35,159 nucleotides of DNA. Origin: Kribbella steppae. GTDB taxonomy: Bacteria > Actinomycetota > Actinomycetes > Propionibacteriales > Kribbellaceae. The notes under the pieces are model-generated. The model worked only from the letters and a program-made list of their open reading frames with translations. It searched no databases and had not been told where the DNA came from. Where the stretch lies: assembly GCF_004342025.1 (NCBI RefSeq), contig NZ_SLWN01000030.1, forward strand, positions 1 through 35,159. Direction: 5' to 3'. This document shows, one piece after another, positions 23,413-31,467 of this stretch. Position 1 is the stretch's first letter. Each line of letters begins with the position of its first letter. A program made the position numbers and the translations under genes.

Positions 23413-24344
23413 GATACCGGCGTCTAGGTGCCGGCGGGCCGGCCGTCTCCGTGGTCGGCCTCGGCGGCAACAACTTCGGCTCCCGCCTCGACGAGGACGG
23501 CACTCGGGCGGTCGTGTACGCCGCCTTGGACGCCGGCATCACCTTGTTCGACACCGCCGACATCTACGGCGGGTACGGCGATCGGGATGGGTCACGTGGC
23601 GACGGCGAACGACTGCTCGGCGCCGCCCTCAAGGCGGATCGCGATCGCGTTGTCCTCGCCACGAAGTTCGGCATGGAGATGTACGACGACGATGCGTACG
23701 GCCCGCGTGGTTCGGGCCGGTACATCCGGCACGCTCTGGAGCAGTCGCTGCGCAGGCTCGGCACCGAGTGGATCGACCTCTACCAATACCACGAACCCGA
23801 TGGTGTCACCCCGCTCGACGAGACCGTCGCCGTACTGCAGGAGATGGTTGCCGAAGGCAAGATCCGGTCCGTCGGCTGCTCCAACGTGCCCGCCGATCAG
23901 CTGACCGACGCCTTCGTCAGCACACAGGTCTGCTACCACATGCTCGACCGCAGCGCGGAGACCGGCCTCGTCCCCGCTTGCCGGCGCGCGGGTATCGGCC
24001 TGCTGCCGTACTACCCACTCGCCAACGGCCTGCTCACCGGCAAGTACCGGCGCGGCGAGCAAGCACCGCCGGGCAGCCGGCTCTCCTGGCGGGAGGGCTG
24101 GCTCACCGAAGACGCTCTCGACCGGGTCGAAACGCTCACGGCGTACGGCGCGGACAGAGGCCTGAGCCTCCTCGAGGTCGCCGTCGGCGGACTCGCCGCA
24201 CTTCCCGCCGTCGGCTCCGTGATCTGCGGCGCCATGACCCCCGAACAGGTCACCGCCAACGCGGCGGCGGCCGACTGGATCCCCACCGCGGCCGACCTGG
24301 CCGCACTCGACGCGATCGTGCCCCCCGGCGAACGGGTGGTCTGA
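23409..24344 (+). CDS. Aldo-keto reductase
   Basis: The protein is 311 residues from ATG 23409 (ATGA overlap). The family tetrad is present: Asp48 and Tyr53 in LFDTADIYGG, Lys86 in VLATKFGME, and His128 in LYQYHEPD. The barrel motifs IRSVGCSNVPADQLTDA and LPYYPLANGLLTGKY place it with the large AKR11/12-like group of NADPH-dependent oxidoreductases. In this setting it may reduce a surplus aldehyde to an alcohol, or oxidise an alcohol in the substrate. Nothing in the sequence decides this. It is cotranscribed with the dehydrogenase before it and the HAD gene after it. Confidence 0.92.
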   Translation: MRYRRLGAGGPAVSVVGLGGNNFGSRLDEDGTRAVVYAALDAGITLFDTADIYGGYGDRDGSRGDGERLLGAALKADRDRVVLATKFGMEMYDDDAYGPRGSGRYIRHALEQSLRRLGTEWIDLYQYHEPDGVTPLDETVAVLQEMVAEGKIRSVGCSNVPADQLTDAFVSTQVCYHMLDRSAETGLVPACRRAGIGLLPYYPLANGLLTGKYRRGEQAPPGSRLSWREGWLTEDALDRVETLTAYGADRGLSLLEVAVGGLAALPAVGSVICGAMTPEQVTANAAAADWIPTAADLAALDAIVPPGERVV

Positions 24345-24360
24345 AATGAGGTTGGACACC

Positions 24361-25026
24361 ATGCGAGAGATCGTCACCTTCGACGCCTATGCAACCCTGA
24401 TCAACTTCGAGCTCGGCCCCACGACCCTGAAGGTCATCGGGGGCCGGCTGGATCTGGACAACCTGGACGTCGACGAGTTCCTCGACGACTTCCGCGTCAT
24501 GCGGTTCCAGGCAGTCCTGGAGGCCTACCGCCCGTACCACGAGATCCTGCACTCCAGCCTGCGCAACGCTATGCGCCTGCACGGCCTGGAGTACCGCACG
24601 TCTGACGGCGACGCCCTGGTCGAGGCCGTCCCCACCTTCGGCCCCTGGCCTGAGGTCCCGGAGGCGCTGCGCGCGCTGAAGACCAAGTACGAGATCGCCA
24701 TCATCTCCAACACCGACGACAAGATGATCGCGCGGAACGTCGAGAACATCGGTGTCGAGTTCGACTACGTCATCACCGCCCAGCAGGCCGGCGCCTACAA
24801 GCCGGACCGCCAGACCTTCGAGCACGCCTTCAAGACCATGGGCGTCGAGCCAGCCCAGGTCATCCACACCGCCCAAGGCTGGGAATACGACCTCATCCCA
24901 ACCCGCGACCTCGGCCTGAAGCGCCGGGTCTGGATCAACCGGTACGGCCGTCCCGGCAGCACCGACTACCAGCCGTACGACGAGCTGCCCGACCTATCCG
25001 GCTTGCCCGGCCTGCTCGGCTGCTGA
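24361..25026 (+). CDS. HAD-superfamily hydrolase, type II haloacid dehalogenase-like
   Basis: The protein is 221 residues from ATG 24361; GAGG nine bases upstream favours it over ATG 24346. HAD motifs are: nucleophile Asp8 in TFDAYATL (the second Asp of phosphatases is replaced by Tyr, as in type II haloacid dehalogenases), Ser115-Asn116 in IISNTDD, and Lys146 in AYKPDRQTF. The late acidic motif is less typical (HTAQGWEYDLIPTRDLG). A helical cap follows motif I. Members of this branch act on haloacids, but many are phosphatases or have unknown substrates. In an amine-degradation operon a dehalogenase role is not obvious, so the function is left open. Confidence 0.85.
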   Translation: MREIVTFDAYATLINFELGPTTLKVIGGRLDLDNLDVDEFLDDFRVMRFQAVLEAYRPYHEILHSSLRNAMRLHGLEYRTSDGDALVEAVPTFGPWPEVPEALRALKTKYEIAIISNTDDKMIARNVENIGVEFDYVITAQQAGAYKPDRQTFEHAFKTMGVEPAQVIHTAQGWEYDLIPTRDLGLKRRVWINRYGRPGSTDYQPYDELPDLSGLPGLLGC

Positions 25027-25041
25027 CGAGGAGCCTTTGTC

Positions 25042-26325
25042 ATGAAGCAGATCCCTTACTGGCTCGACACCGCACCGCCGCTACCGGACCGAAGCGGGAA
25101 GCCACTGCCGGACCACGCCGATGTGGTGGTCATCGGCGGCGGTCTCACCGGCCTGTCCACCGCGTACCACGCCGCCCGCAAAGGTGCGCACGTCGTCCTG
25201 GTCGAGAAGGACAAGATCGGCTCCGGCGCCTCGGGCCGCAACGGCAGCATGTGCACGCAGGGCATCACCATCGGCGTCGACGAGGCACGGCGGCGTTACG
25301 GCCAGGAGCGTGCCCGCGAGCTGTACGACGCCTTCCGGACGGCCGTCGACGTGGTCGAGGCATTGACGCTGGAAGAGCGGATCGACTGCGATTTCGACCG
25401 CGTCGGGCGGCTCGGGGTCGCATACAAGCCACAGCACTTCGACGGAATGCGTGCCAAGCAGCGCGACCTGGCCGAGAACTTCGGCCACACCACGACGCTG
25501 CTCAGCAAGAGCGAGTTGCGTGCCGAACTCGGATCGGACTACTACCACGGGGCCCTGCTCGACCCGCTCAGCGCCGGACTGCACGTGGGCAAGTACGTCC
25601 ACGGTCTTGCCGACGCCGCCGAGCGCGCCGGCGCCCAGATCCACGAACGCAATGCCGCGACCGGTCTCACCCGCCAGGCCGACGGCAGCTTCCTGGTCGA
25701 GACCCTGCACGGCACCATCCATGCCCGGCAGGTGATGGCCGCCACCGACGCCTATACCGACAAGTCGTTGCCCTGGTTCCGCAAGCGGCTCATCAACGTC
25801 GGAAGCTTTATCATCGTCACCGAGCCGCTTGCCGACGACGTCGCACGCGAGCTCATCCCCAACCGCCGCCTGGTGGTCGACTCCAAGAACATCGGCCACT
25901 ACATCCGGCTCACCCCGGACAACCGCCTCGCCTTCGGCGGCCGGGCTCGCTTCGCTCCCTCGAACCCGGCCTCGGACCTGAAGTCCGGCGACGTGCTCAA
26001 GCGCGAACTGGCCACGATCTTTCCCCGGGTGTCCGACGTACGGATCGACTACGTCTGGGGCGGGAACGTCGGCTTCAGCTACGACCGGATCCCGCACGCC
26101 GGGGAGGCCGACGGCCTCTACTACTCGATGGGGTACTGCGGCCACGGCGTACAGATGGCCACCTACATGGGCCAGCGGATGGCCGAGGTGATGGACGGAC
26201 ACCCGGAGGCCAACCCGCTCCGCGGCCTCGACTTCCCCAAGGTTCCGGTGCCGTACTACAACGGAACCGCCTGGTTCCTGCCGTTCGCCGGCGCTTACTA
26301 CAAAGCCAAGGACCGCTACCGCTGA
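25042..26325 (+). CDS. FAD-dependent oxidoreductase, PuuB/DAO-like
   Basis: The protein is 427 residues from ATG 25042, with GAGGAG upstream. The N-terminus carries YWLDTAPPLP, then the Rossmann motif VVVIGGGLTGLSTAYHAA and VVLVEKDKIGSGASGRNGSM, the hallmark of gamma-glutamylputrescine oxidase-like and glycine/D-amino-acid oxidase-like enzymes. The C-terminal FAD contact is YYSMGYCGHGVQMATYMGQ. PuuB-type enzymes oxidise a terminal amine of a gamma-glutamyl or otherwise blocked diamine to an aldehyde. This fits the Pot-type importer and the aldehyde dehydrogenases around it. No PuuA ligase is present, which agrees with the substrate arriving already acylated. The gene is followed by a hairpin and a new operator. 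Confidence 0.9.
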   Translation: MKQIPYWLDTAPPLPDRSGKPLPDHADVVVIGGGLTGLSTAYHAARKGAHVVLVEKDKIGSGASGRNGSMCTQGITIGVDEARRRYGQERARELYDAFRTAVDVVEALTLEERIDCDFDRVGRLGVAYKPQHFDGMRAKQRDLAENFGHTTTLLSKSELRAELGSDYYHGALLDPLSAGLHVGKYVHGLADAAERAGAQIHERNAATGLTRQADGSFLVETLHGTIHARQVMAATDAYTDKSLPWFRKRLINVGSFIIVTEPLADDVARELIPNRRLVVDSKNIGHYIRLTPDNRLAFGGRARFAPSNPASDLKSGDVLKRELATIFPRVSDVRIDYVWGGNVGFSYDRIPHAGEADGLYYSMGYCGHGVQMATYMGQRMAEVMDGHPEANPLRGLDFPKVPVPYYNGTAWFLPFAGAYYKAKDRYR

Positions 26326-26333
26326 GGTAGCAC

Positions 26334-26355
26334 CTCGTCGGGATTCCGCGACGAG
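26334..26355 (+). terminator. Weak hairpin after the FAD oxidoreductase gene
   Basis: CTCGTCG and CGACGAG form seven perfect pairs around an eight-base loop, just after the stop at 26325. There is no T-run, so it may be an attenuator or mRNA-stabilising hairpin rather than a full terminator. It lies between the first and second parts of the locus. Confidence 0.35.
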
Positions 26356-26372
26356 ACCTAGCCTTATCCTCC

Positions 26373-26386
26373 GATTGTCAACAATC
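26373..26386. promoter_or_regulatory. Operator-like palindrome GATTGT-CA-ACAATC
   Basis: Perfect six-base arms around CA, AT-rich in a GC-rich setting, 34 bases before the start of aminotransferase 2. The form TTGTNNACAA is the classical operator type of FadR-like GntR regulators. This suggests that the genes from 26420 onward have their own promoter and a GntR-type regulator, but no GntR gene lies in the window. The -35-like TTGTCA lies within the palindrome; no clear -10 box was found. Confidence 0.5.
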
Positions 26387-26419
26387 CTAAAGTCTGCAAC
26401 CACGCAGGATGGAGAGACC

Positions 26420-27685
26420 ATGACCAGCCCGACGCAGCCGACCGGAGCCTCGCTCTGGCATGCACAGGCCCACATGCCGACTGCTGTGCGGAAGAGAGTC
26501 ACGATCGTCGAAGGACGCGGCGCCACGGTGATCACGGAGGACGGAGCTGAGCTGCTCGATGCGCCGGCCGGTCTGTGGCACGCCAACGTCGGCCACGGCC
26601 GTGAGGCCATCGCCCGGGTGGCTTACGAGCAGATGCTGAAGCTCGAGACCTATCACGTGTTCGGCCGCTTCGTGAATGACGTGGCGCTCAGCCTCGCCGA
26701 CCGCGTGACCGCGCTCGGGCCGGTCCCGGACGCCAAGGTGTTCTGGTCCAGCGGAGGCTCCGATTCCGTCGATCTCGCCTGCAAGCTCGCCCGCCGTCAC
26801 TGGCAGTTGGAAGGACGACCGGACAAGCGGATCATCCTGAGCCGGAACAACGCCTACCACGGGCTGCACGGCTTCGGCACCAGCATCGCCGGCCTGGAGT
26901 ACAACCGGGAGGGCTACGGCTCCGATTCACTGATCCCGGAGACCGCGCGGATTCCCACCAACGACCTGGCTGCGGCCGAGGCGATGATCGCCGAACTCGG
27001 TCCCGGACGAATCGCGGCGGTCGTGGCCGAGCCGGTGATCGGAACCGGTGGGGTCATCGCACCGGCGCCCGGCTACCTTGAAGGTTTGCAGCGCCTGGCC
27101 CGGCAGCACGACATTCTGTTCATCGCCGACGAGGTGATCACCGGCTTCGGTCGGACCGGCGCGATGTTCGCCTGCGAGCGGTTCGGACTCGAGCCGGACA
27201 TGATGCTGATGGCAAAAGGCCTCACCTCCGGCTACGCGCCGCTAGGCGGCGTCCTGGTCGGCCGGCGAGTCTGGGACCGGTTCTTCAGCTCCGACGACGC
27301 TCCGATGCTTCGGCACGGCATCACCTACTCGGGCCACGCGACCGCCTGCGCCGTCGCGCACGCGAACCTCGACATCCTCGAGCAGGAGCACCTGCTGGAG
27401 CGGTCGGCCGAGCTCGAAGGTGTTCTGCACAACGCGATCCAGCCCCTGGCCGACCATCCTCTCGTCGCCGAAGTGCGGAGCGGGACAGGCTTCCTCGCCG
27501 GCGTGCAACTGCGGGCCGACGTCCTTGGTGAGGCCGTTGTGGATGCCTGCCTCGACGCCGGACTCCTGACCCGCCTGATCCACAACAACACCCTGCACAT
27601 CTGCCCGCCGTTCGTCGTCACCGACGACGAGGTCTCCTTCATCGCCAAGACCATCCGCGTAGCCCTCGACACTTTCACCGCCTGA
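26420..27685 (+). CDS. Class III aminotransferase 2
   Basis: The protein is 421 residues from ATG 26420, after GGATGGAGAG. It has SSGGSDSVDLACKLAR for phosphate binding, SRNNAYHGLHGFGTS, FIADEVITGFGRTG with Asp237, and the Schiff-base Lys266 in MAKGLTSGYAPLGG. It is a separate family member from the enzyme at 19631 (different N-terminus, GLWHANVGHG instead of GLYCCQLGY). Adjacent GabD-like, alanine dehydrogenase and malate-type dehydrogenase genes suggest that it removes the second amino group, giving a semialdehyde acid such as succinate or malate semialdehyde. Pyruvate is the likely acceptor. It is the first gene of the second transcription unit. Confidence 0.93.
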   Translation: MTSPTQPTGASLWHAQAHMPTAVRKRVTIVEGRGATVITEDGAELLDAPAGLWHANVGHGREAIARVAYEQMLKLETYHVFGRFVNDVALSLADRVTALGPVPDAKVFWSSGGSDSVDLACKLARRHWQLEGRPDKRIILSRNNAYHGLHGFGTSIAGLEYNREGYGSDSLIPETARIPTNDLAAAEAMIAELGPGRIAAVVAEPVIGTGGVIAPAPGYLEGLQRLARQHDILFIADEVITGFGRTGAMFACERFGLEPDMMLMAKGLTSGYAPLGGVLVGRRVWDRFFSSDDAPMLRHGITYSGHATACAVAHANLDILEQEHLLERSAELEGVLHNAIQPLADHPLVAEVRSGTGFLAGVQLRADVLGEAVVDACLDAGLLTRLIHNNTLHICPPFVVTDDEVSFIAKTIRVALDTFTA

Positions 27686-27701
27686 TCCAAGGAAGACTTC
27701 G

Positions 27702-29189
27702 ATGACGATCCTCGACATTCACGACATCCCGGCGCAACGACGTGCCGACGTACTCGGGCAGGTTCCCACCGGACTCCTCATCGGCTCCTGGCGACCCGCT
27801 GAGCACGGGGAGACCTTCCCGGTCCACGACCCGGCCACCGGAGCCGAGCTCCTGCAGATCGCCGACGGCACCACTGCTGACGCCCTGGCCGCGCTCGACG
27901 CGGCCGCCGACGCCGGCCCGGCCTGGGCGGCGACCTCTCCCCGGGAACGGAGTGAGGTACTGCGCCGTGCCTACGAAGCACTGACGGCGCGGACAGACGA
28001 CCTCGCGCTGCTCATCACGCTCGAGATGGGCAAGCCGTTGGACGAATCCCGCACCGAGGTGTCCTACGCAGCCGACTTCGTCCGCTGGTACGCCGAGGAA
28101 GCCGTCCGGCTCGACGGACGGCACACCGCCAGCCCGGACGGCGGATCACGCATCATCACGTCACCGCAGCCGGTCGGCCCGTGCCTGCTCATCACCCCGT
28201 GGAACTTCCCGCTCGCCATGGGCACTCGCAAGATCGCGCCGGCGCTGGCGGCCGGGTGCACCGTCGTACTCAAGCCGGCCGCCCTGACACCGCTGACCAG
28301 TCTGCTGATGGCGCAGATCCTGCTGGACGCCGGCGTACCGGAAGGGGTGCTGAATGTCATCACGACCACCAACCCCGGCACGGTCAGCGCTCCGCTGATG
28401 GCCGACGCCCGGCTGCGCAAGGTGTCGTTCACGGGATCGACCGCGGTCGGCCAGCGGCTCGTCGAGCAGAGCGCGAGCCAACTTGTGCGCACCTCGATGG
28501 AACTCGGTGGCAACGCGCCCCTGATCATCTTCGACGACGCTGACCTCGAGCGCGCGGTCAAGGGTGCCGTGATCGCGAAGCTGCGCAACGGTGGCCAGTC
28601 GTGCGTGGCCGCCAACCGAATCCTCGTGCAGGAAGGGATCGCGGACGAGTTCGTAGCCCGTTTCCAGCAGGCGATGGCCGCCGTCGAGGTCGGCCCGGGC
28701 ACCCAGCCCGGCGTCGCGGTCGGCCCGCTCATCGACGATCGCGCGGTCAAGAAGTGCTCCGAGCTGGTCACTGACGCGGTCGTCCGCGGAGCGAAGCTCG
28801 TCGCCGGCGGCGACCCGCTTCCGATGCCCGGCCACTTCTACCCACCGACCGTCCTGGACCACGTCCCGGCTGGTGCCCGGATCCTCGACGAGGAGATCTT
28901 CGGCCCGGTGGCCCCGATCGTGCGATTCGGCCCTGAGGCGGAGGCCGTGGCTCTCGCCAACGCCACTCCGTTCGGACTGGCTGCCTATGTCTTCACCGAG
29001 AATCTCGACCGCGCGCTGCGGGTCTCCGACGCGCTCGAGACCGGCATGGTCGGCATCAATCAGGGGATCGTCTCGAACGTCGCCGCGCCGTTCGGCGGCG
29101 TCAAGCACTCCGGGCTGGGCCGAGAAGGCGGCCACGAGGGCATCGAGGAGTACCTCGAGACGAAGTACCTGGCCGTCAACAAGTCCTGA
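27702..29189 (+). CDS. Aldehyde dehydrogenase 2, succinate-semialdehyde dehydrogenase (GabD)-like
   Basis: The protein is 495 residues from ATG 27702, after GGAAGA. The catalytic set is Asn168 in ITPWNFPLAMGTRKIAPAL, Glu268 in MELGGNAP and Cys301 in NGGQSCVAANRILVQ. The combination TLEMGKPLDESRTEV, the FPLAMGTRK loop and GQSCVAANR is characteristic of the succinate-semialdehyde/glutarate-semialdehyde branch. It probably oxidises the dicarboxylate semialdehyde made by aminotransferase 2 to a dicarboxylic acid. With a hydroxylated substrate the product would be malate, which would explain the last gene of the operon. Spacing of 16 bases to the preceding gene shows cotranscription. Confidence 0.94.
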   Translation: MTILDIHDIPAQRRADVLGQVPTGLLIGSWRPAEHGETFPVHDPATGAELLQIADGTTADALAALDAAADAGPAWAATSPRERSEVLRRAYEALTARTDDLALLITLEMGKPLDESRTEVSYAADFVRWYAEEAVRLDGRHTASPDGGSRIITSPQPVGPCLLITPWNFPLAMGTRKIAPALAAGCTVVLKPAALTPLTSLLMAQILLDAGVPEGVLNVITTTNPGTVSAPLMADARLRKVSFTGSTAVGQRLVEQSASQLVRTSMELGGNAPLIIFDDADLERAVKGAVIAKLRNGGQSCVAANRILVQEGIADEFVARFQQAMAAVEVGPGTQPGVAVGPLIDDRAVKKCSELVTDAVVRGAKLVAGGDPLPMPGHFYPPTVLDHVPAGARILDEEIFGPVAPIVRFGPEAEAVALANATPFGLAAYVFTENLDRALRVSDALETGMVGINQGIVSNVAAPFGGVKHSGLGREGGHEGIEEYLETKYLAVNKS

Positions 29190-29221
29190 TCGCCCCACAA
29201 GTCCGGAGCAGTGAGTCAATC

Positions 29222-30322
29222 ATGCGAGTAAGTGTCGTCAAGGAGATCAAGCCGGCCGAGCGGCGGGTCGGTCTGACACCGGCCGGGACGGCCGCGCTGG
29301 TGGCGGATGGTCACGAGGTCATCGTGGAGAAGAGCGCCGGTCTCGGCGCAGGGTTCGCCGACGAGGACTACACGCGGGCCGGAGCCCGGATCGTGTCCAC
29401 CGCACGCGCGTGGGGCGAGGCCGAACTCCTCGTCAAGGTGAAGGAGCCGATCGCGCGCGAGTACGAGTACCTGCGTCCCGACCTGACCGTCTTCACCTAC
29501 CTGCACCTCGCGGCCGATCGTGAGTTGACGGCGGCCCTGATGGCGGCGAAGACCACCGCCATCGCCTACGAGACCGTCCGTGACGCCGATGGCCAGCTAC
29601 CTCTCCTGGCACCGATGAGCGAGGTCGCCGGTCGGCTGGCAGCACAGGCGGCGGCCAACCAACTGCAACATCCCAGTGGCGGTCCGGGCATCCTCATGGG
29701 CGGAGTGCCGGGCGTGCCGCCGGCGCGGGTCGTTGTCGTCGGCGGGGGAGTGGTCGGCACCCAGGCGGCCCTGGTGGCAGTCGGGATGCAGGCCGAGGTG
29801 ACCATCCTGGATGCGTCGGCTCGCCGTATCCGCCAGCTCACTGAGCTGTTCGACGGCCGCGCACGCGTCGTCATGTCGGACCCGCTGGCACTTGAGGAGG
29901 AACTCTCCGGAGCGGACGTGGTCATCGGTGCCGTCCTGCTGCCCGGGGCCGCCGCCCCCAAGCTCGTACGGCGCAACCACCTGGCGAAGCTCAAGCAGGA
30001 CGCCGTACTGGTCGATGTCTCGATCGACCAGGGTGGTTGCTTCGAGACGTCCCGGCCGACGACGTACGACGCACCGACGTACCGGGTCGACGGGATCGCC
30101 CACTACTGCGTCGCGAACATGCCGGGCGCCGTACCGCGAACCTCCACGCGCGCGCTGACGAACGCGACGTTGCCCTACATCCGGCGACTGGCCGGCGGCA
30201 TCCACGAGGCGCTGGCTGCCGATCCGCTCCTGGCCGCCGGTCTCAACGTCGACGCAGGCGAGATCCGCCACGCCGGGGTGGCGGCGGCCTGGCCCGAGCT
30301 CGTCACGGGAGGAGTCCGGTGA
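29222..30322 (+). CDS. ald: Alanine dehydrogenase
   Basis: The protein is 366 residues from ATG 29222. It starts MRVSVVKEIKPAERRVGLTP, with the substrate Arg15, and has Lys74 (VKVKEP), His95 (YLHLA) and Asp269 (VSIDQGG), matching the catalytic Lys75, His96 and Asp270 known from Mycobacterium tuberculosis Ald. The NAD fold is VVVVGGGVVGTQAA. The C-terminal NMPGAVPRTST segment is also conserved. The enzyme converts L-alanine, NAD and water to pyruvate, ammonium and NADH. Next to two aminotransferases it would regenerate pyruvate as amino acceptor and release nitrogen. The stop overlaps the GTG of the following gene. Confidence 0.95.
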   Translation: MRVSVVKEIKPAERRVGLTPAGTAALVADGHEVIVEKSAGLGAGFADEDYTRAGARIVSTARAWGEAELLVKVKEPIAREYEYLRPDLTVFTYLHLAADRELTAALMAAKTTAIAYETVRDADGQLPLLAPMSEVAGRLAAQAAANQLQHPSGGPGILMGGVPGVPPARVVVVGGGVVGTQAALVAVGMQAEVTILDASARRIRQLTELFDGRARVVMSDPLALEEELSGADVVIGAVLLPGAAAPKLVRRNHLAKLKQDAVLVDVSIDQGGCFETSRPTTYDAPTYRVDGIAHYCVANMPGAVPRTSTRALTNATLPYIRRLAGGIHEALAADPLLAAGLNVDAGEIRHAGVAAAWPELVTGGVR

Positions 30323-31371
30323 GCACGCACTTTTCGGTAGCCGTCATCGCAGGCGACGGCATCGGCCACGAGGTCGTGCCGGCCGCGATGGACGTTGTCG
30401 ACGCGGCGGGCTCCCGGCACGGATTCTCCATCGACTGGACGCCGTATCCGTGGGGATCCGAGCACTACCGCACGCACGGGACGATGATGCCCACGGACGG
30501 TCTCGACCGGCTGGCGCAGCACGAGGCGGTGTTCTTCGGGGCCGTCGGTGCCCCGGACATTCCGGACCACATCACTCTGTGGGGCCTGTTGATCCCGATT
30601 CGCCGCGGTTTCCAGCAGTACGTCAATCTGCGGCCGGCCCGGCACGTGAAGGGTGTGCGCAGTCCGCTGGCCGAGCCCGATGGCACCGATCTGATGATCG
30701 TGCGCGAGAACGTCGAGGGCGAGTACTCCGAGGTTGGCGGCCGGTTCGGCCGGGGAACGGACGCCGAGCTCGCGGTACAGGAGGCGGTGTTCACCAGGAA
30801 GGGTACGGCGCGCGTCGCGGCGTACGCGGCGGAGCTGGCCGCCCGGCGGTCCGGGAAGTTGACCTCGGCAACGAAGTCGAACGGCATCATCCACTCGATG
30901 CCGTTCTGGGACGAGGTCGTGGCCGAGGCAGTCGCCCAGCAGCCCGGCGTGGAACTGCGCAGCGTGTTGATCGACGCGCTCGCCGCCGCGATGGTGTCGC
31001 GGCCGCAGCAGTTCGACGTCATTGTTGCGTCGAACCTCTTCGGTGACATCCTGTCCGACCTGGCCGCGGCGTGCGTCGGCTCGATCGGCGTCGCGGCGAG
31101 CGGCAACCTCAACCCCGAACGGACCTACCCGTCGATGTTCGAACCGGTGCACGGATCGGCCCCGGACATCGCGGGCCGGGGGATCGCCAATCCGGTCGGG
31201 CAGATCAGCACGGCGGCGTTGATGCTCGACTTCCTCGGCGAGACCAAGGCAGCCGCGGACATCAACCAGGCGGTCGACGACGTACTGCGTGACGGACCGA
31301 GAACCCCTGACCTCGGAGGTCAGGACGGCACCCGCGAAGTCGCCGAAGCTATTCGCAAGCAACTCGTATGA
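30319..31371 (+). CDS. Tartrate/D-malate dehydrogenase-like decarboxylating dehydrogenase
   Basis: The protein is 350 residues from GTG 30319 (GGAGGAGT upstream, overlapping the ald stop). It belongs to the isocitrate/isopropylmalate dehydrogenase family: VIAGDGIGHEVVPAA, the Arg-rich LRPARHVKG loop, RENVEGEYSEVGG, TSATKSNGI with the catalytic Lys, and the metal-binding SNLFGDILSDL. The loop DHITLWGLLIPIRRGFQQYVN is that of TtuC/DmlA enzymes acting on tartrate or D-malate rather than isocitrate. These convert D-malate with NAD to pyruvate and CO2. As last gene of a diamine pathway it would feed carbon into pyruvate, which the aminotransferases need. The end overlaps a short XRE-like frame (ATGA). 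Confidence 0.9.
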   Translation: MSTHFSVAVIAGDGIGHEVVPAAMDVVDAAGSRHGFSIDWTPYPWGSEHYRTHGTMMPTDGLDRLAQHEAVFFGAVGAPDIPDHITLWGLLIPIRRGFQQYVNLRPARHVKGVRSPLAEPDGTDLMIVRENVEGEYSEVGGRFGRGTDAELAVQEAVFTRKGTARVAAYAAELAARRSGKLTSATKSNGIIHSMPFWDEVVAEAVAQQPGVELRSVLIDALAAAMVSRPQQFDVIVASNLFGDILSDLAAACVGSIGVAASGNLNPERTYPSMFEPVHGSAPDIAGRGIANPVGQISTAALMLDFLGETKAAADINQAVDDVLRDGPRTPDLGGQDGTREVAEAIRKQLV

Positions 31372-31437
31372 TCCGGCCTGGAACTCTGGACGTGGGCGAG
31401 CGCATCCGGGCCCTGCGCCATCGACGGCGGTCGATGG
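31368..31437 (+). pseudogene. Possible N-terminal remnant of an XRE/PuuR-like regulator
   Basis: An ATG overlapping the stop of the previous gene opens MIRPGTLDVGERIRALRHRRRSM. L-D-x-G-x-R-I-R-A-L-R-x-x-R is the usual first helix of XRE-cupin regulators, which often close polyamine operons (PuuR type). After about 23 residues the similarity ends where the upstream region of the glutamate dehydrogenase begins. It looks like a gene cut by a deletion, but the evidence is one short helix. Confidence 0.4.
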
Positions 31438-31467
31438 ATGGTCCTAGCCTGGCCCTGGAGGCGCGCC

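Noticed and set aside
14601..29189. Ectoine degradation cluster
   Set aside because: DoeB-like deacylases, aminotransferases and semialdehyde dehydrogenases fit, but no M24 ectoine hydrolase, EutB/EutC or EnuR-type regulator is present, and the importer is of the polyamine type.
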